A DNA stretch of 64,000 nt from the NCBI GenBank assembly GCA_008330645.1, contig VLTN01000092.1:1-64000 (forward strand), written 5' to 3'. A model generated the notes under the pieces. It was given only the letters and a program-made list of their open reading frames with translations, searched no databases and had not been told where the DNA came from. The translations under genes and the position numbers were made by a program. Positions 1-7,077 of the stretch are shown here, one piece after another (position 1 is the first letter of the stretch; each line of letters starts with the position of its first letter). The stretch is from Cafeteria roenbergensis. Its lineage: Eukaryota; Sar; Bigyra; Bicosoecida; Cafeteriaceae.

Positions 1-811
1 AAATGTTCTTCGAGTTCTGGCCGCTCAATCATCAGGAGCCAACAGCGGTTTCTCAGTGCTAAACTTCAACCACGTCCATTGGGTGACGTGGCGACAAGTT
101 TCCTGATCCTACAAGATTGGGCATGGCGTGTAATCAACGACACGCGGAGCAACAGGGCGACAAGTTTGAAAATTGAATTCCCTCGAGCCTGCGGAGGGTG
201 TTCCAGTCGTGGTGGTCTCTTGGTTACAGGTTTTTGATGGCGTTTCTGGGGTGGTAGTCTATCGGTGCAGGTCTTGTGATTTGTGATAACCGCCTGAGGT
301 GCCATCTCATTACATCCGACCGGTGGGATGACAATGTATGAAACTTGGGTTGCGTCGGCAATTAAGTGGAAGGATATCTTTTCTGCCAACCCTGTGACTG
401 TCATTTCCGACCGCAACCAGAAGAAGAATATCACAGCACTACGGACAACCGGAGGGGCTGGATTTCATCACGCTTCTGACACTGTCAAGTACCGCTTCAA
501 GCAGGGAACGAGCAACGCGTTTCATTACATTACGGTCTGATTTCACAGGACGTCGAAACTCTCATGCAACGCTGGGAGACTCTGACGGAACGGGAAACGG
601 TATGGGTGGTGAAGAACACTACTATTGGTTTGATGACCCTGAATGGGTTTGCTCCGGACATGCCAGAGGGAGAACTGGAGAGCACATAACGCCCCCGACA
701 CCGCCCAAGGTGGCGAGGAAGACTATGGGCTTCGGTACGAGGAACTCATTGGCTCCGCTAATTTTAAGGCTGTCCAACAACTCTCTGCACGCTTGGATGC
801 TCTCGAATAAA

Positions 812-944
812 CTTTTGACGCAAAAGCTAAGCAAAACTGAATGCACCTGCGGTGCAAACTCTATGAAGTTCTACTGAGCTTTTGACGCAAAAGCTAAGCA
901 AAACTGAATGCACCTGCGGTGCAAACTCTATAAAGTTCTACTGA
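812..944. repeat. 67-bp tandem duplication containing two small hairpins
   Basis: Two head-to-tail copies, 812-878 and 879-944, differ at very few positions. Each unit holds two short inverted repeats: CTTTTG-ACG-CAAAAG and GCACC-TGC-GGTGC. The duplication lies in the non-coding left part of the element. Confidence 0.85.
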
Positions 945-957
945 AACACGTAGACCT

Positions 958-972
958 TGTGCCGAAGGCACA
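958..972. repeat. Short hairpin TGTGCC-GAA-GGCACA, copy 1
   Basis: A 15-bp perfect stem-loop with 6-bp arms. The identical hairpin, with similar flanks (CTTG before, TC after), recurs at 2401-2415 upstream of the recombinase gene. It is one of several classes of short palindrome dispersed in this element. Confidence 0.75.
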
Positions 973-1024
973 TCCATTTTGACAAACAAACTTTTTTTTA
1001 AAAGTTTTTCTAAAAAGTGTGTAG

Positions 1025-1795
1025 ATGCTACGACTATCAAAGACGTTCAAGATTCAGGGACTCGGTAAAATGACCAAAAAGCAACGTGAAGATGCCATGA
1101 AACGTATCGAGGATGTTGCACAGGCTGATGCAGGCGTAATTGTTGACGGTGTAGCGGAGCGCGCAGGAAAGGACAACAAACTGTCCCCGAAAGAGCGCGC
1201 CGTTGCCATCGCGTTCGTCAAGGACACTCTCAATGTCTCTGACAAGGTAGCCGTGAAATCGTGCGTCAAATCTTCCCGAAGAACCGTATCTCCGGTGCTG
1301 GATTTTGGAGTGATGTGGGAAATTGGTTCAAGGGAGCAGCCCACACTGTCCTAAAGGCTATTCCTGTGGTTGGCCCCGCGGCCAACGAACTTTGGCGTTC
1401 TGTTGAGACCAAGACTCCCTATAAGTGGAAATCAGTACTAACCGATACTGCCGTTGGAGCTTTGCCTGGTGGACCTCTTGTTAAGGGTGCTGTAAACCTT
1501 GCCCTTGATAAGACAGGTGCGAAGAAGGCAATCACCCAAGGGCTTGGAGTCAATACACGAAGTAAGAAGAAGCAGGCAGTTGACAAGAACCAGCCCAAGA
1601 TTGACCAGTACATTGAGCCGAAGCCGAAACCCGCAAGAGAGCAACATGCGCATCCGCATCCGAGCGTGGGAAGATTGTTTCCGCTGTCATGAAGGAGAAC
1701 CCGGGTATGAATCTCGGCCAAGCATCAAAGTACGTCAAGGAACACGGGCTCTGGAGTGGGGTCATGCCCCCACACGACGGTGTTTAAACTCATAA
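1025..1795 (+). pseudogene. Decayed small virophage-type genes
   Basis: Overlapping open frames starting near 1025 encode a Lys/Glu-rich N-terminal stretch and a separate Gly/Ala-rich hydrophobic stretch (containing GFWSDVGNWFKGAA and VVGPAANELW), followed by a Lys/Pro-rich tail. The hydrophobic, Trp-containing segment recalls small membrane-active or minor capsid proteins of adenovirus-like and virophage-like elements, but this is only a resemblance. The region looks broken in more than one place and is reported as a fossil. Confidence 0.4.
1756..1780. repeat. GTGGGG/CCCCAC palindromic repeat, copy 1
   Basis: A 25-bp unit with a GTGGGG-TCATG-CCCCAC core followed by ACGACGG. The same unit occurs at 2912-2936, inside the recombinase gene, and at 4709-4733, inside the primase-helicase gene. 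Confidence 0.9.
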
Positions 1796-1862
1796 ATGTT
1801 CACAGGTCTATACGTTGTTAATTAAACAACATGTAGAATCAATAATTAGCGACGGCTACGGA

Positions 1863-2267
1863 TTAGCAGTGGAGGGGGGGACGCGATACGTCTGTATCAT
1901 CATCACTCGAGTCAGAGTCCTCATCGTCCACCAACTCCCGCTTATCATCCCCCGGCTTTTGCACCATGGGGGTTACGGGAGGCGCCATTCCCCTTTGAGG
2001 GGTAATAGTGGACTCCGCGCCCTTATAGTACATTTTTCCAAGGTCACCCCTTCCCTCCTCATCTGTTAGCAGACTGTGAAGGTCATCATCAAGCGCACTG
2101 AACAACTTGCTAATTAGGTTGTTCAACTGGATAACAATTCGATTAGTGGCATGAGCAACTGGATAGCGTCCGTAGATTTCCCCGGACACAGACGAAAGGC
2201 TCTGACGAAGGGCAGACATCTTGGGTGCAGTACGTTTGTGGTCGCGGACTGTTCTGACGTAAACCAT
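1863..2267 (-). CDS. Element protein with acidic tail, unknown function
   Basis: The frame encodes 134 residues starting at an ATG at 2267. The N-terminal half is basic to neutral with predicted helices (VIQLNNLISKLFSALDDDLH). The C-terminal third is Pro-rich and ends in a strongly acidic Asp/Ser stretch (DEDSDSSDDDTD). I do not recognise the family. It is divergent from the recombinase gene, with about 210 bp between the starts. An acidic tail is common in nucleic-acid-mimicking or histone-binding viral proteins, but no function is assigned. Confidence 0.55.
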   Translation of the reverse strand: MVYVRTVRDHKRTAPKMSALRQSLSSVSGEIYGRYPVAHATNRIVIQLNNLISKLFSALDDDLHSLLTDEEGRGDLGKMYYKGAESTITPQRGMAPPVTPMVQKPGDDKRELVDDEDSDSSDDDTDVSRPPLHC

Positions 2268-2331
2268 GTTATTACTCTATTAGTTCGAATTATATTAAAT
2301 CACCAATCTCAAAACTGGACGAATGTACCGA

Positions 2332-2353
2332 AAAAGGGGCTTTCGCCCCTTTT
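2332..2353. repeat. GC-rich hairpin with A/T flanks
   Basis: AAAAGGGGC and GCCCCTTTT form a 9-bp stem around TTTC. It looks terminator-like in shape but lies between two divergent gene starts, so it is more likely one of the dispersed palindromes. The related G4CTTCGC4 shape recurs inside the primase gene near 4142. Confidence 0.6.
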
Positions 2354-2400
2354 GAACCCCAACAATGAACACTTTGGTCTTACTGGCAATCATTAGAACT

Positions 2401-2415
2401 TGTGCCGAAGGCACA
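2401..2415. repeat. Short hairpin TGTGCC-GAA-GGCACA, copy 2
   Basis: Identical to 958-972. It lies just upstream of the dyad site and promoter-like motif that precede the recombinase gene. Confidence 0.75.
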
Positions 2416-2426
2416 TCAGTTTTGGT

Positions 2427-2444
2427 ACGCTTTTCCAAAAGCGT
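2427..2444. other. Dyad site left of the recombinase gene (possible recombinase-binding site)
   Basis: ACGCTTTT-CC-AAAAGCGT is a perfect 18-bp dyad preceded by TTTTGGT. The same core, in inverted context and followed by ACCAAAA, occurs twice on the other side of the recombinase gene (3405-3421 and 3506-3522). Paired inverted sites around a tyrosine recombinase gene are typical of core-site layouts. The function is inferred. Confidence 0.45.
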
Positions 2445-2455
2445 CACTTAAACAT

Positions 2456-2474
2456 AAAATGTGTGTGTATAGTA
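2456..2474 (+). promoter_or_regulatory. Promoter-like motif AAAATGTGTGTGTATAGTA
   Basis: The motif ends 5 nt before the ATG at 2480. Close variants occur upstream of the ankyrin gene (7841-7856, minus orientation) and repeatedly in the terminal 800 bp, including head-to-head at the centre of the large palindrome. This recurrence supports a shared element promoter or protein-binding site. Confidence 0.5.
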
Positions 2475-2479
2475 GAACA

Positions 2480-3328
2480 ATGGCTTATCGCGGACACTGG
2501 TTGTATGAGGATCTTCGCAAGATTGACACCATCGCTGAGACCACGGCCAGCAAGTACTGGTACGCACTGCGTAATGGCGTCGTTGGTGACATCATTGACG
2601 ACGACGCCATGCGCGAGACGGTAATGAAGGACACCCAGCCGACAAGGGTGCAAAGGATGCTTCAGACGCTACTGAAAGAGAGGCCTGACCTGCGGACACC
2701 GGCATTGACGGAACTCATCAAAGAGTACATCCCAGACCCGGAGCCTGTGAAGCAACAACAAGGGGTTGTGCTTCCAACTCTGGACGAACTCGGTGCTAAG
2801 TTTGCTGAAGTATCGGCCAAACCAACAAAGCAGAACATGGCCATCTGGACGGTTCTGCGCCTTGCCCTGGACGGCTACCCGTTCCGGAATAGTGAGTTCG
2901 CAAGCATCGTCGTGGGGTCATGCCCCCACACGACGGACAAAGATAACCCCGGAACCGGCAATACGCTGAACGTGGACACCGGCGTGCTCACGCTTCGCAA
3001 GCACAAAAACGACAAGCGTGGCGCCCGCGTCTACGAACTCCCCGAGTTCACGCGTGAATGGGTCGCAATGTCGATGCGCGTCTTCGGGCGCGTGCTACCA
3101 ACTCTCGTTACGAACAAGAAGGGTGAACCGATGAAGCCGAACGCGTTGGGCAACTTTCTGAGCCGTCAGAACGTCAAACTCGGCTCGCAGACCGTCCGCC
3201 CGGCCATTACCACCGCAACACTCGCCTCAGGCGCAGGGCATGATGACAGGGAACGCCTAGCGCACCAGATGGGACATTCCCGGGGTGTCCAGATGGACAA
3301 GTATTTCAGGGGCGCTCTGGCGCCATGA
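2480..3328 (+). CDS. Tyrosine recombinase (integrase)
   Basis: The frame encodes 282 residues from the ATG at 2480, chosen because the promoter-like motif overlaps the only upstream ATG (2459). It likely integrates or excises the element by phosphotyrosine chemistry. Visible catalytic signatures: box I Arg in PFRNSEF, a Lys-rich beta turn (KHKNDKRG), box II Arg in TVRPAITTATLASG, the GHS motif in LAHQMGHS, and the nucleophile Tyr in MDKYFRG near the C-terminus. The N-terminal 130 residues would form the SAM-like core-binding domain. A GSCPHTT segment after residue about 144 is encoded by a palindromic repeat (2912-2936) and looks like a tolerated insertion. Dyad sites and tRNA-end-like repeats flank the gene. 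Tyrosine recombinases occur in several virophages, while others use retroviral-type integrases. No reverse transcriptase is nearby, which argues against a Ngaro/DIRS retrotransposon. Confidence 0.82.
   Translation: MAYRGHWLYEDLRKIDTIAETTASKYWYALRNGVVGDIIDDDAMRETVMKDTQPTRVQRMLQTLLKERPDLRTPALTELIKEYIPDPEPVKQQQGVVLPTLDELGAKFAEVSAKPTKQNMAIWTVLRLALDGYPFRNSEFASIVVGSCPHTTDKDNPGTGNTLNVDTGVLTLRKHKNDKRGARVYELPEFTREWVAMSMRVFGRVLPTLVTNKKGEPMKPNALGNFLSRQNVKLGSQTVRPAITTATLASGAGHDDRERLAHQMGHSRGVQMDKYFRGALAP
2912..2936. repeat. GTGGGG/CCCCAC palindromic repeat, copy 2, in frame in the recombinase gene
   Basis: The 25-bp unit is identical to 1756-1780 and 4709-4733. Here it encodes GSCPHTT inside the recombinase, between the box I region and the beta-turn Lys. 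Flanking CGTC/GACG extends the stem. Confidence 0.9.
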
Positions 3329-3374
3329 GACCCAGCGTCTCAATTGGTTTTTTTGCGGGCTCGGCAGAGCTTGC

Positions 3375-3405
3375 AAAAAAAACTTGCGTTGTCAGGACTC
3401 GAACC
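3375..3405 (-). other. tRNA 3'-end-like segment with T-run, copy 1
   Basis: On the minus strand GGTTCGAGTCC matches the Pol III B-box/T-loop consensus. It is followed by TGACAACGCA, which could be the 3' T-stem and acceptor strand, then AAG and a run of eight T, which is a Pol III terminator. The 5' half of a tRNA is absent and the 5' T-stem does not pair, so it is not a tRNA gene. A second copy is at 3477-3506. Confidence 0.4.
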
Positions 3406-3421
3406 GCTTTTAGAAAAAGCG
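3405..3421. other. Dyad site right of the recombinase gene, copy 1
   Basis: CGCTTTT-AGA-AAAAGCG followed by TACCAAAA. It is inverted relative to the site at 2427-2444. Confidence 0.45.
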
Positions 3422-3476
3422 TACCAAAAACTACCAGTGGCTCAATTGGTTTTCTTGCGGGCTCGGCAGAGCTTGC

Positions 3477-3506
3477 AAAAAAACTTGCGTTGTCAGGACT
3501 CGAACC
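3477..3506 (-). other. tRNA 3'-end-like segment with T-run, copy 2
   Basis: Same B-box, acceptor-like strand and T-run as copy 1, with seven T. Confidence 0.4.
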
Positions 3507-3522
3507 GCTTTTAAAAAAAGCG
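3506..3522. other. Dyad site right of the recombinase gene, copy 2
   Basis: CGCTTTT-AAA-AAAAGCG followed by TACCAAAA. It matches the copy at 3405-3421. Confidence 0.45.
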
Positions 3523-3573
3523 TACCAAAAAACCGAGTAGAGTTCATAGTCGTGTGGAACCCTTAGACGGGGT

Positions 3574-3612
3574 TTTAAAAGGGGCGGAGCCCCTTTAGCG
3601 GAGCCCCTTTGG
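3574..3612. repeat. Nested GGGGC/GCCCC hairpins
   Basis: AAAAGGGGCGGAGCCCCTTT is followed by a second AGCGGAGCCCCTTT, so two 3' arms can pair with one 5' arm. It lies between the recombinase repeats and the small basic gene and could act as a terminator or be another dispersed palindrome. Confidence 0.5.
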
Positions 3613-3655
3613 ATGAATTGAGTCAGTTAAAACGTTCACCCCTAGTAGGAGAAAA

Positions 3656-3844
3656 ATGATGACTGCAGAGGAAAAACTTGACGCTCAGCGTGAAAAGTCT
3701 CGAATTCGCCAGCAAAGGTTCAAGGAGCGTGTAATCGCAGAGGGTGGTATTGACGCGTACCGTGCAAAGATAGCCGAGTACCGAAGGCGCTATCGCGCCA
3801 AAAAAAAGGCCGCCGCGGACATCGATCCCCCCGGACACAATTGA
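3656..3844 (+). CDS. Small basic helical protein, unknown function
   Basis: The frame encodes 62 residues from the first of two adjacent ATGs, rich in Arg, Lys, Glu and Ala. It reads as one long charged helix (QQRFKERVIAEGG, then YRAKIAEYRRRYRAKKK). The repeated Tyr-Arg-x-Lys pattern resembles short basic proteins of giant viruses and could bind nucleic acid, but no family is recognised. It ends 60 bp before the primase-helicase gene and is on the same strand. Confidence 0.5.
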   Translation: MMTAEEKLDAQREKSRIRQQRFKERVIAEGGIDAYRAKIAEYRRRYRAKKKAAADIDPPGHN

Positions 3845-3904
3845 AACCCAGGACACAATTGACTGCGTTCAGACATCTAAACGTTTTGTACACCTTAGTA
3901 GTAG

Positions 3905-6900
3905 ATGACAACGATTTGCCCTTACAAGCGCAAAATTAAGAAACTCGAATCGAATGCCGAAGCGGACATCGATTCAGTATTGATTGCCCAGGACATCCAA
4001 TATCCTGGACGCAAGACCATTTCCAAGTGCTACGCTGTCCATTCCCTAGACAAGGTCAAGGAACTCATCAAGACGAATCAGCAGTTGTACGAATTGGTTC
4101 AAGAAAAGACCCCAGTTGCTCTTTACTTTGACATCGAATGGGAGGGGGGCTTCGCCCCCCTTAACCCCCCGAGGGGGGCTGACGCCCCCCTTAACCCCCC
4201 GACTGTGGAGGGTGCGGGGTCTGTGGAGGGTGCGGGGTCTGTGGAGGGTGATGGGGGAGATCGTCTCGGTAAAATCCTGGGCGCCATCAATGAGTCCATC
4301 GAAGCACTCCTCGGTGTCAAAAACGCAAAGGCGTGGACACTCACCGCATCACGCAGTAAAGGCGACACGTTCAAACATTCATACCACGTGCATTACCCAG
4401 GAATCGTTTTCAGGAACATCAACATCCTCCACAGTTTCATGTACAAGTTGCTAAAACGCATGTACAGCAACCCGGAAAACAAAGACTTCCTCTTCTCTGA
4501 AAGAGAACCGGTCATCGATTGCTGTGTCTACAACAAATGGCGCGCATTCCGCCTCCCTGGCCAATCTGGCCTCGGGAAAAACTGCCCCATGACTTTGACA
4601 ACCGACGAACACTTTAACATTCATAACTATCTCATTAACAAGTCAGAACATACCGTTGCCTTTGACGAAGTCCCAGGTTGTAAGTTGTCGAAGCAAACAC
4701 TACGCGCTGTGGGGTCATGCCCCCACACGACGGAACCAAACGCTTTTGGGAAAGTGGGATCCACGCATGCTCGGGGTTTCACGAAGCCCATTAAAAAATC
4801 AACCGACCGCGTAGCAACTCCGACACTTCCCGAGCGCGGAATCGGTCTCCACAGGTGTCTCCACGAAGCGTTTCCAGAAAGAGAAGAGGTGATTCCTCTT
4901 TCCGCAATTGCACCCGAAAGTACCTATTTCATGTGGATGCAATGTGCGTATATCATGAAGAACAGCGGTGCACCCTTTGAACTGTTTCATCTCTGGTCTG
5001 CACAATCAACAACAAATTACAAGGGTCTCGAAGACTGTCAAAAATGCTGGAAAAATGTCAGCAAGGGGAAGCCCACGATTGCAAGTCTCTATTACATCGC
5101 AAACAAAACCAATCCACGGGTATGCGGTGAGATGACGAAGATCAGAGAATACGAGTCGTTTCCGGTCGTCGACTTCGAATGCCCAACGACACGATACACT
5201 GAACGGTACCTCGGTAAGATCGAATCCGATTCCCGCAAGGTATTCATTAGCGCAAATCTCGGGTGTGGTAAGAGTCATCAAATTAAGGAATTCATCAAGG
5301 AAAACCCAGACCTGACTTACGCAGTTATTTCACCGCGTATTACGTACAGTGAGGCCGTGTATGGAGACCTTGCAGATTGCGGATTCGAGACATACCGTGA
5401 CAAGTACGTAGAACTCTCAACGCGCAAGCGCGTCATCTGCTCCATTGAGTCACTTCACCGTCTCGAGGACTCAAAGTACGATGTACTCATTCTTGACGAG
5501 ATTGAGACCATCCTTGCTTCCATCACGTCAGAGACCAACTATCGGGAATACGATGCTAACATGAAGGTCTGGGAGAACCTCGTCAAAAAAGCAAAGAAGT
5601 TCTTTATCGCAGACGCATACCTTACACATCGCACAACAGATTTCTTCTCGAGAATCCCAGGTGAGAGCCATGCCATGGTACACGACTGGACGTACAGACC
5701 AAAAACCATGTTGCGCTATGAAGACCCCCGAGACTTCCTGGAAAAGTTCAAGGAACTCGCCCTCGCAGGTAAGCGTATCTACATGGTCTGCCTGTCAAAG
5801 AAGCAGATGCTCAGCACATTCGCCCCATTCCTCAAGGAAAACGGAATTTCCCATCTCATCTATCATCAACAGTCGGGTGACAAGCGTAAGCGTGAACTCC
5901 AAAACGTTGACGAGGTCTGGACTTCTGTTCAGGTCGTACTTACGACACCGACCATTACCATCGGTATCAACCAGAGCAAGACGGTTCACTTTGACCATCG
6001 GTTCATTTACACAGGTTCGCACTCCTGTACGCCCCGTGATACATTTCAAGCAATGTGGCGTGTTCGAGAGACGACGACGAGCGTCGACCATTGGTACTCT
6101 GACAAGCGCACGAACACTGTCGGAAACAAGGGTGAACCCCTCACGCACGCTGCGCTAACTGAGTTCCTCATTAAAAAGCGCTGGGACAACCTCCCGAATC
6201 GCATCGTCTCCGAGCCTCACATCCGTCATCTCGCCATCTGGAATCGCCTCGAAGAGAACATTTCAAACGTCGCGTTCCAAAAGTGGTTCCAGGCTATCAT
6301 CGAGGAAAGGCTGAATTATTCGATTCAGGTTGTCAAGAACAGCAACGAGGATGCCATTAACTCTATCAAGGTTGAGCATGTCGAGTACGACGACATCCCT
6401 GTTCTCACTGATGACGAAGCAATGAGAATCAAATTGGCGCAACAAATCGGTGCAGAGGAAGAAACGCCTCAGATGGATATCATCGCTCTGCGCAAGTACA
6501 GGTTCATCGAGGCGCTTTTGGGAAACGACGGTCTGCCTACCACGACCGACTTCAAACCAAGCGCTGACCTATGGAAGCATTGTAAACAAGGATACAACCT
6601 TCTACCAATCAAATTCGCCAAGTGGGCTATCGAGGGGCTCCCTGAAGCACTTTTGAACCCGAAGCGTGATATCTTCTATCGTGATACAGTTAACCAGTTC
6701 GAGGTAATGCAAGCCCTCAAGAAGTTCCTACCCGATACACGCGGTGAGATGATGACAGAAGACCAACTTACTGGCCTTACCGACTATCTTACAAAAAACG
6801 CAGAGTCTCTACGCGCTCTTGCACGCATCGGTACTCGAAAGGCAGATTTGAAAACTCCCATCAAAACACTGAACGCTATTCTGGAGCGATTCAGTCTTCT

Positions 6901-7072
6901 AACCGTAAAATCAAGCCAGCAAAGGGTCAACGGGAAGCGTGAACGAGTGTATACTGTAGTTTCAGAGTTTGAGGATACTATGGCTTTCATCGAAAAAACC
7001 ACGGTGCCACCAGTTGACCTGGAAAGTGCATTGTTCGGGAACCCTGCAGAGGTTCCATGGAAGTATGAGTAA
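3905..7072 (+). CDS. Primase-helicase fusion (AEP primase plus SF2-type, herpes origin-binding-like helicase)
   Basis: The frame encodes 1055 residues and likely primes and unwinds element DNA. The N-terminal part shows archaeo-eukaryotic primase signatures: metal-binding FDIEWE near residue 77, KHSYHVHYP near 160, and VYNKWRAFRLPGQSGLGK near 205, the pattern of herpesvirus UL52-like and NCLDV primases. The C-terminal half has Walker A NLGCGKS near 450, Walker B LILDEIE near 530, and an SF2-like segment (LTTPTITIGIN, then AMWRVRE) resembling herpesvirus origin-binding helicases. Two repeat-derived insertions occur: a G-rich palindrome plus an 18-bp tandem repeat right after the FDIEWE motif (4142-4256) and a GSCPHTT insertion at 4709-4733. 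Both keep the frame open, so the protein probably tolerates them in loops. The frame looks whole. Confidence 0.8.
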   Translation: MTTICPYKRKIKKLESNAEADIDSVLIAQDIQYPGRKTISKCYAVHSLDKVKELIKTNQQLYELVQEKTPVALYFDIEWEGGFAPLNPPRGADAPLNPPTVEGAGSVEGAGSVEGDGGDRLGKILGAINESIEALLGVKNAKAWTLTASRSKGDTFKHSYHVHYPGIVFRNINILHSFMYKLLKRMYSNPENKDFLFSEREPVIDCCVYNKWRAFRLPGQSGLGKNCPMTLTTDEHFNIHNYLINKSEHTVAFDEVPGCKLSKQTLRAVGSCPHTTEPNAFGKVGSTHARGFTKPIKKSTDRVATPTLPERGIGLHRCLHEAFPEREEVIPLSAIAPESTYFMWMQCAYIMKNSGAPFELFHLWSAQSTTNYKGLEDCQKCWKNVSKGKPTIASLYYIANKTNPRVCGEMTKIREYESFPVVDFECPTTRYTERYLGKIESDSRKVFISANLGCGKSHQIKEFIKENPDLTYAVISPRITYSEAVYGDLADCGFETYRDKYVELSTRKRVICSIESLHRLEDSKYDVLILDEIETILASITSETNYREYDANMKVWENLVKKAKKFFIADAYLTHRTTDFFSRIPGESHAMVHDWTYRPKTMLRYEDPRDFLEKFKELALAGKRIYMVCLSKKQMLSTFAPFLKENGISHLIYHQQSGDKRKRELQNVDEVWTSVQVVLTTPTITIGINQSKTVHFDHRFIYTGSHSCTPRDTFQAMWRVRETTTSVDHWYSDKRTNTVGNKGEPLTHAALTEFLIKKRWDNLPNRIVSEPHIRHLAIWNRLEENISNVAFQKWFQAIIEERLNYSIQVVKNSNEDAINSIKVEHVEYDDIPVLTDDEAMRIKLAQQIGAEEETPQMDIIALRKYRFIEALLGNDGLPTTTDFKPSADLWKHCKQGYNLLPIKFAKWAIEGLPEALLNPKRDIFYRDTVNQFEVMQALKKFLPDTRGEMMTEDQLTGLTDYLTKNAESLRALARIGTRKADLKTPIKTLNAILERFSLLTVKSSQQRVNGKRERVYTVVSEFEDTMAFIEKTTVPPVDLESALFGNPAEVPWKYE
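4142..4256. repeat. In-frame palindromic and tandem repeat insertion in the primase gene
   Basis: Two tandem units of about 30 bp (GAGGGGGGCT, 2-3 nt, CGCCCCCCTTAACCCCCC), each a strong hairpin, are followed by about two and a half copies of an 18-bp unit (CTGTGGAGGGTGCGGGGT). They encode APLNPPRGADAPLNPP and repeats of VEGAGS. The unit lengths are multiples of three or are compensated, so the frame continues. Confidence 0.85.
4709..4733. repeat. GTGGGG/CCCCAC palindromic repeat, copy 3, in frame in the primase-helicase gene
   Basis: Identical 25-bp unit to 1756-1780 and 2912-2936. It encodes GSCPHTT in the linker between the primase and helicase parts. Confidence 0.9.
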
Positions 7073-7077
7073 ACGAC

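Larger units (their letters stand above)
1..1024. other. Decayed left part of the element, no whole gene seen
   Basis: Only short open frames (up to 122 codons) occur on either strand and none is recognisable. The composition matches the element, not the host. It probably holds remains of element genes. The right part carries a 67-bp tandem duplication and a small hairpin, described separately. Confidence 0.5.
3339..3531. repeat. Two direct repeats of about 90 bp downstream of the recombinase gene
   Basis: Copies at about 3339-3430 and 3441-3531 start 10 bp after the recombinase stop codon. Each contains, in order, CTCAATTGG, a GCGGGCTCGGCAGAGC segment, an A-run, a tRNA 3'-end-like stretch read on the minus strand, and the CGCTTTT/AAAAGCG dyad followed by TACCAAAA. 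They differ at only a few positions. Their location next to an integrase gene is that of an attachment site, but this function is inferred. Confidence 0.75.

Noticed and set aside
812-944. CRISPR-like array
   Set aside because: Only two adjacent copies with no spacers, in a eukaryotic context.
2480-3328. Recombinase as part of a Ngaro/DIRS retrotransposon
   Set aside because: No reverse transcriptase, RNase H or split direct repeats nearby; neighbours are virophage-type genes.
3375-3506. Functional tRNA gene
   Set aside because: Only the 3' T-arm and acceptor-like half is present; no A-box, D-arm or anticodon arm can be drawn.
3325-3540. 71-codon protein over the direct repeats
   Set aside because: The reading frame is a by-product of the two non-coding repeats; the peptide simply repeats itself.
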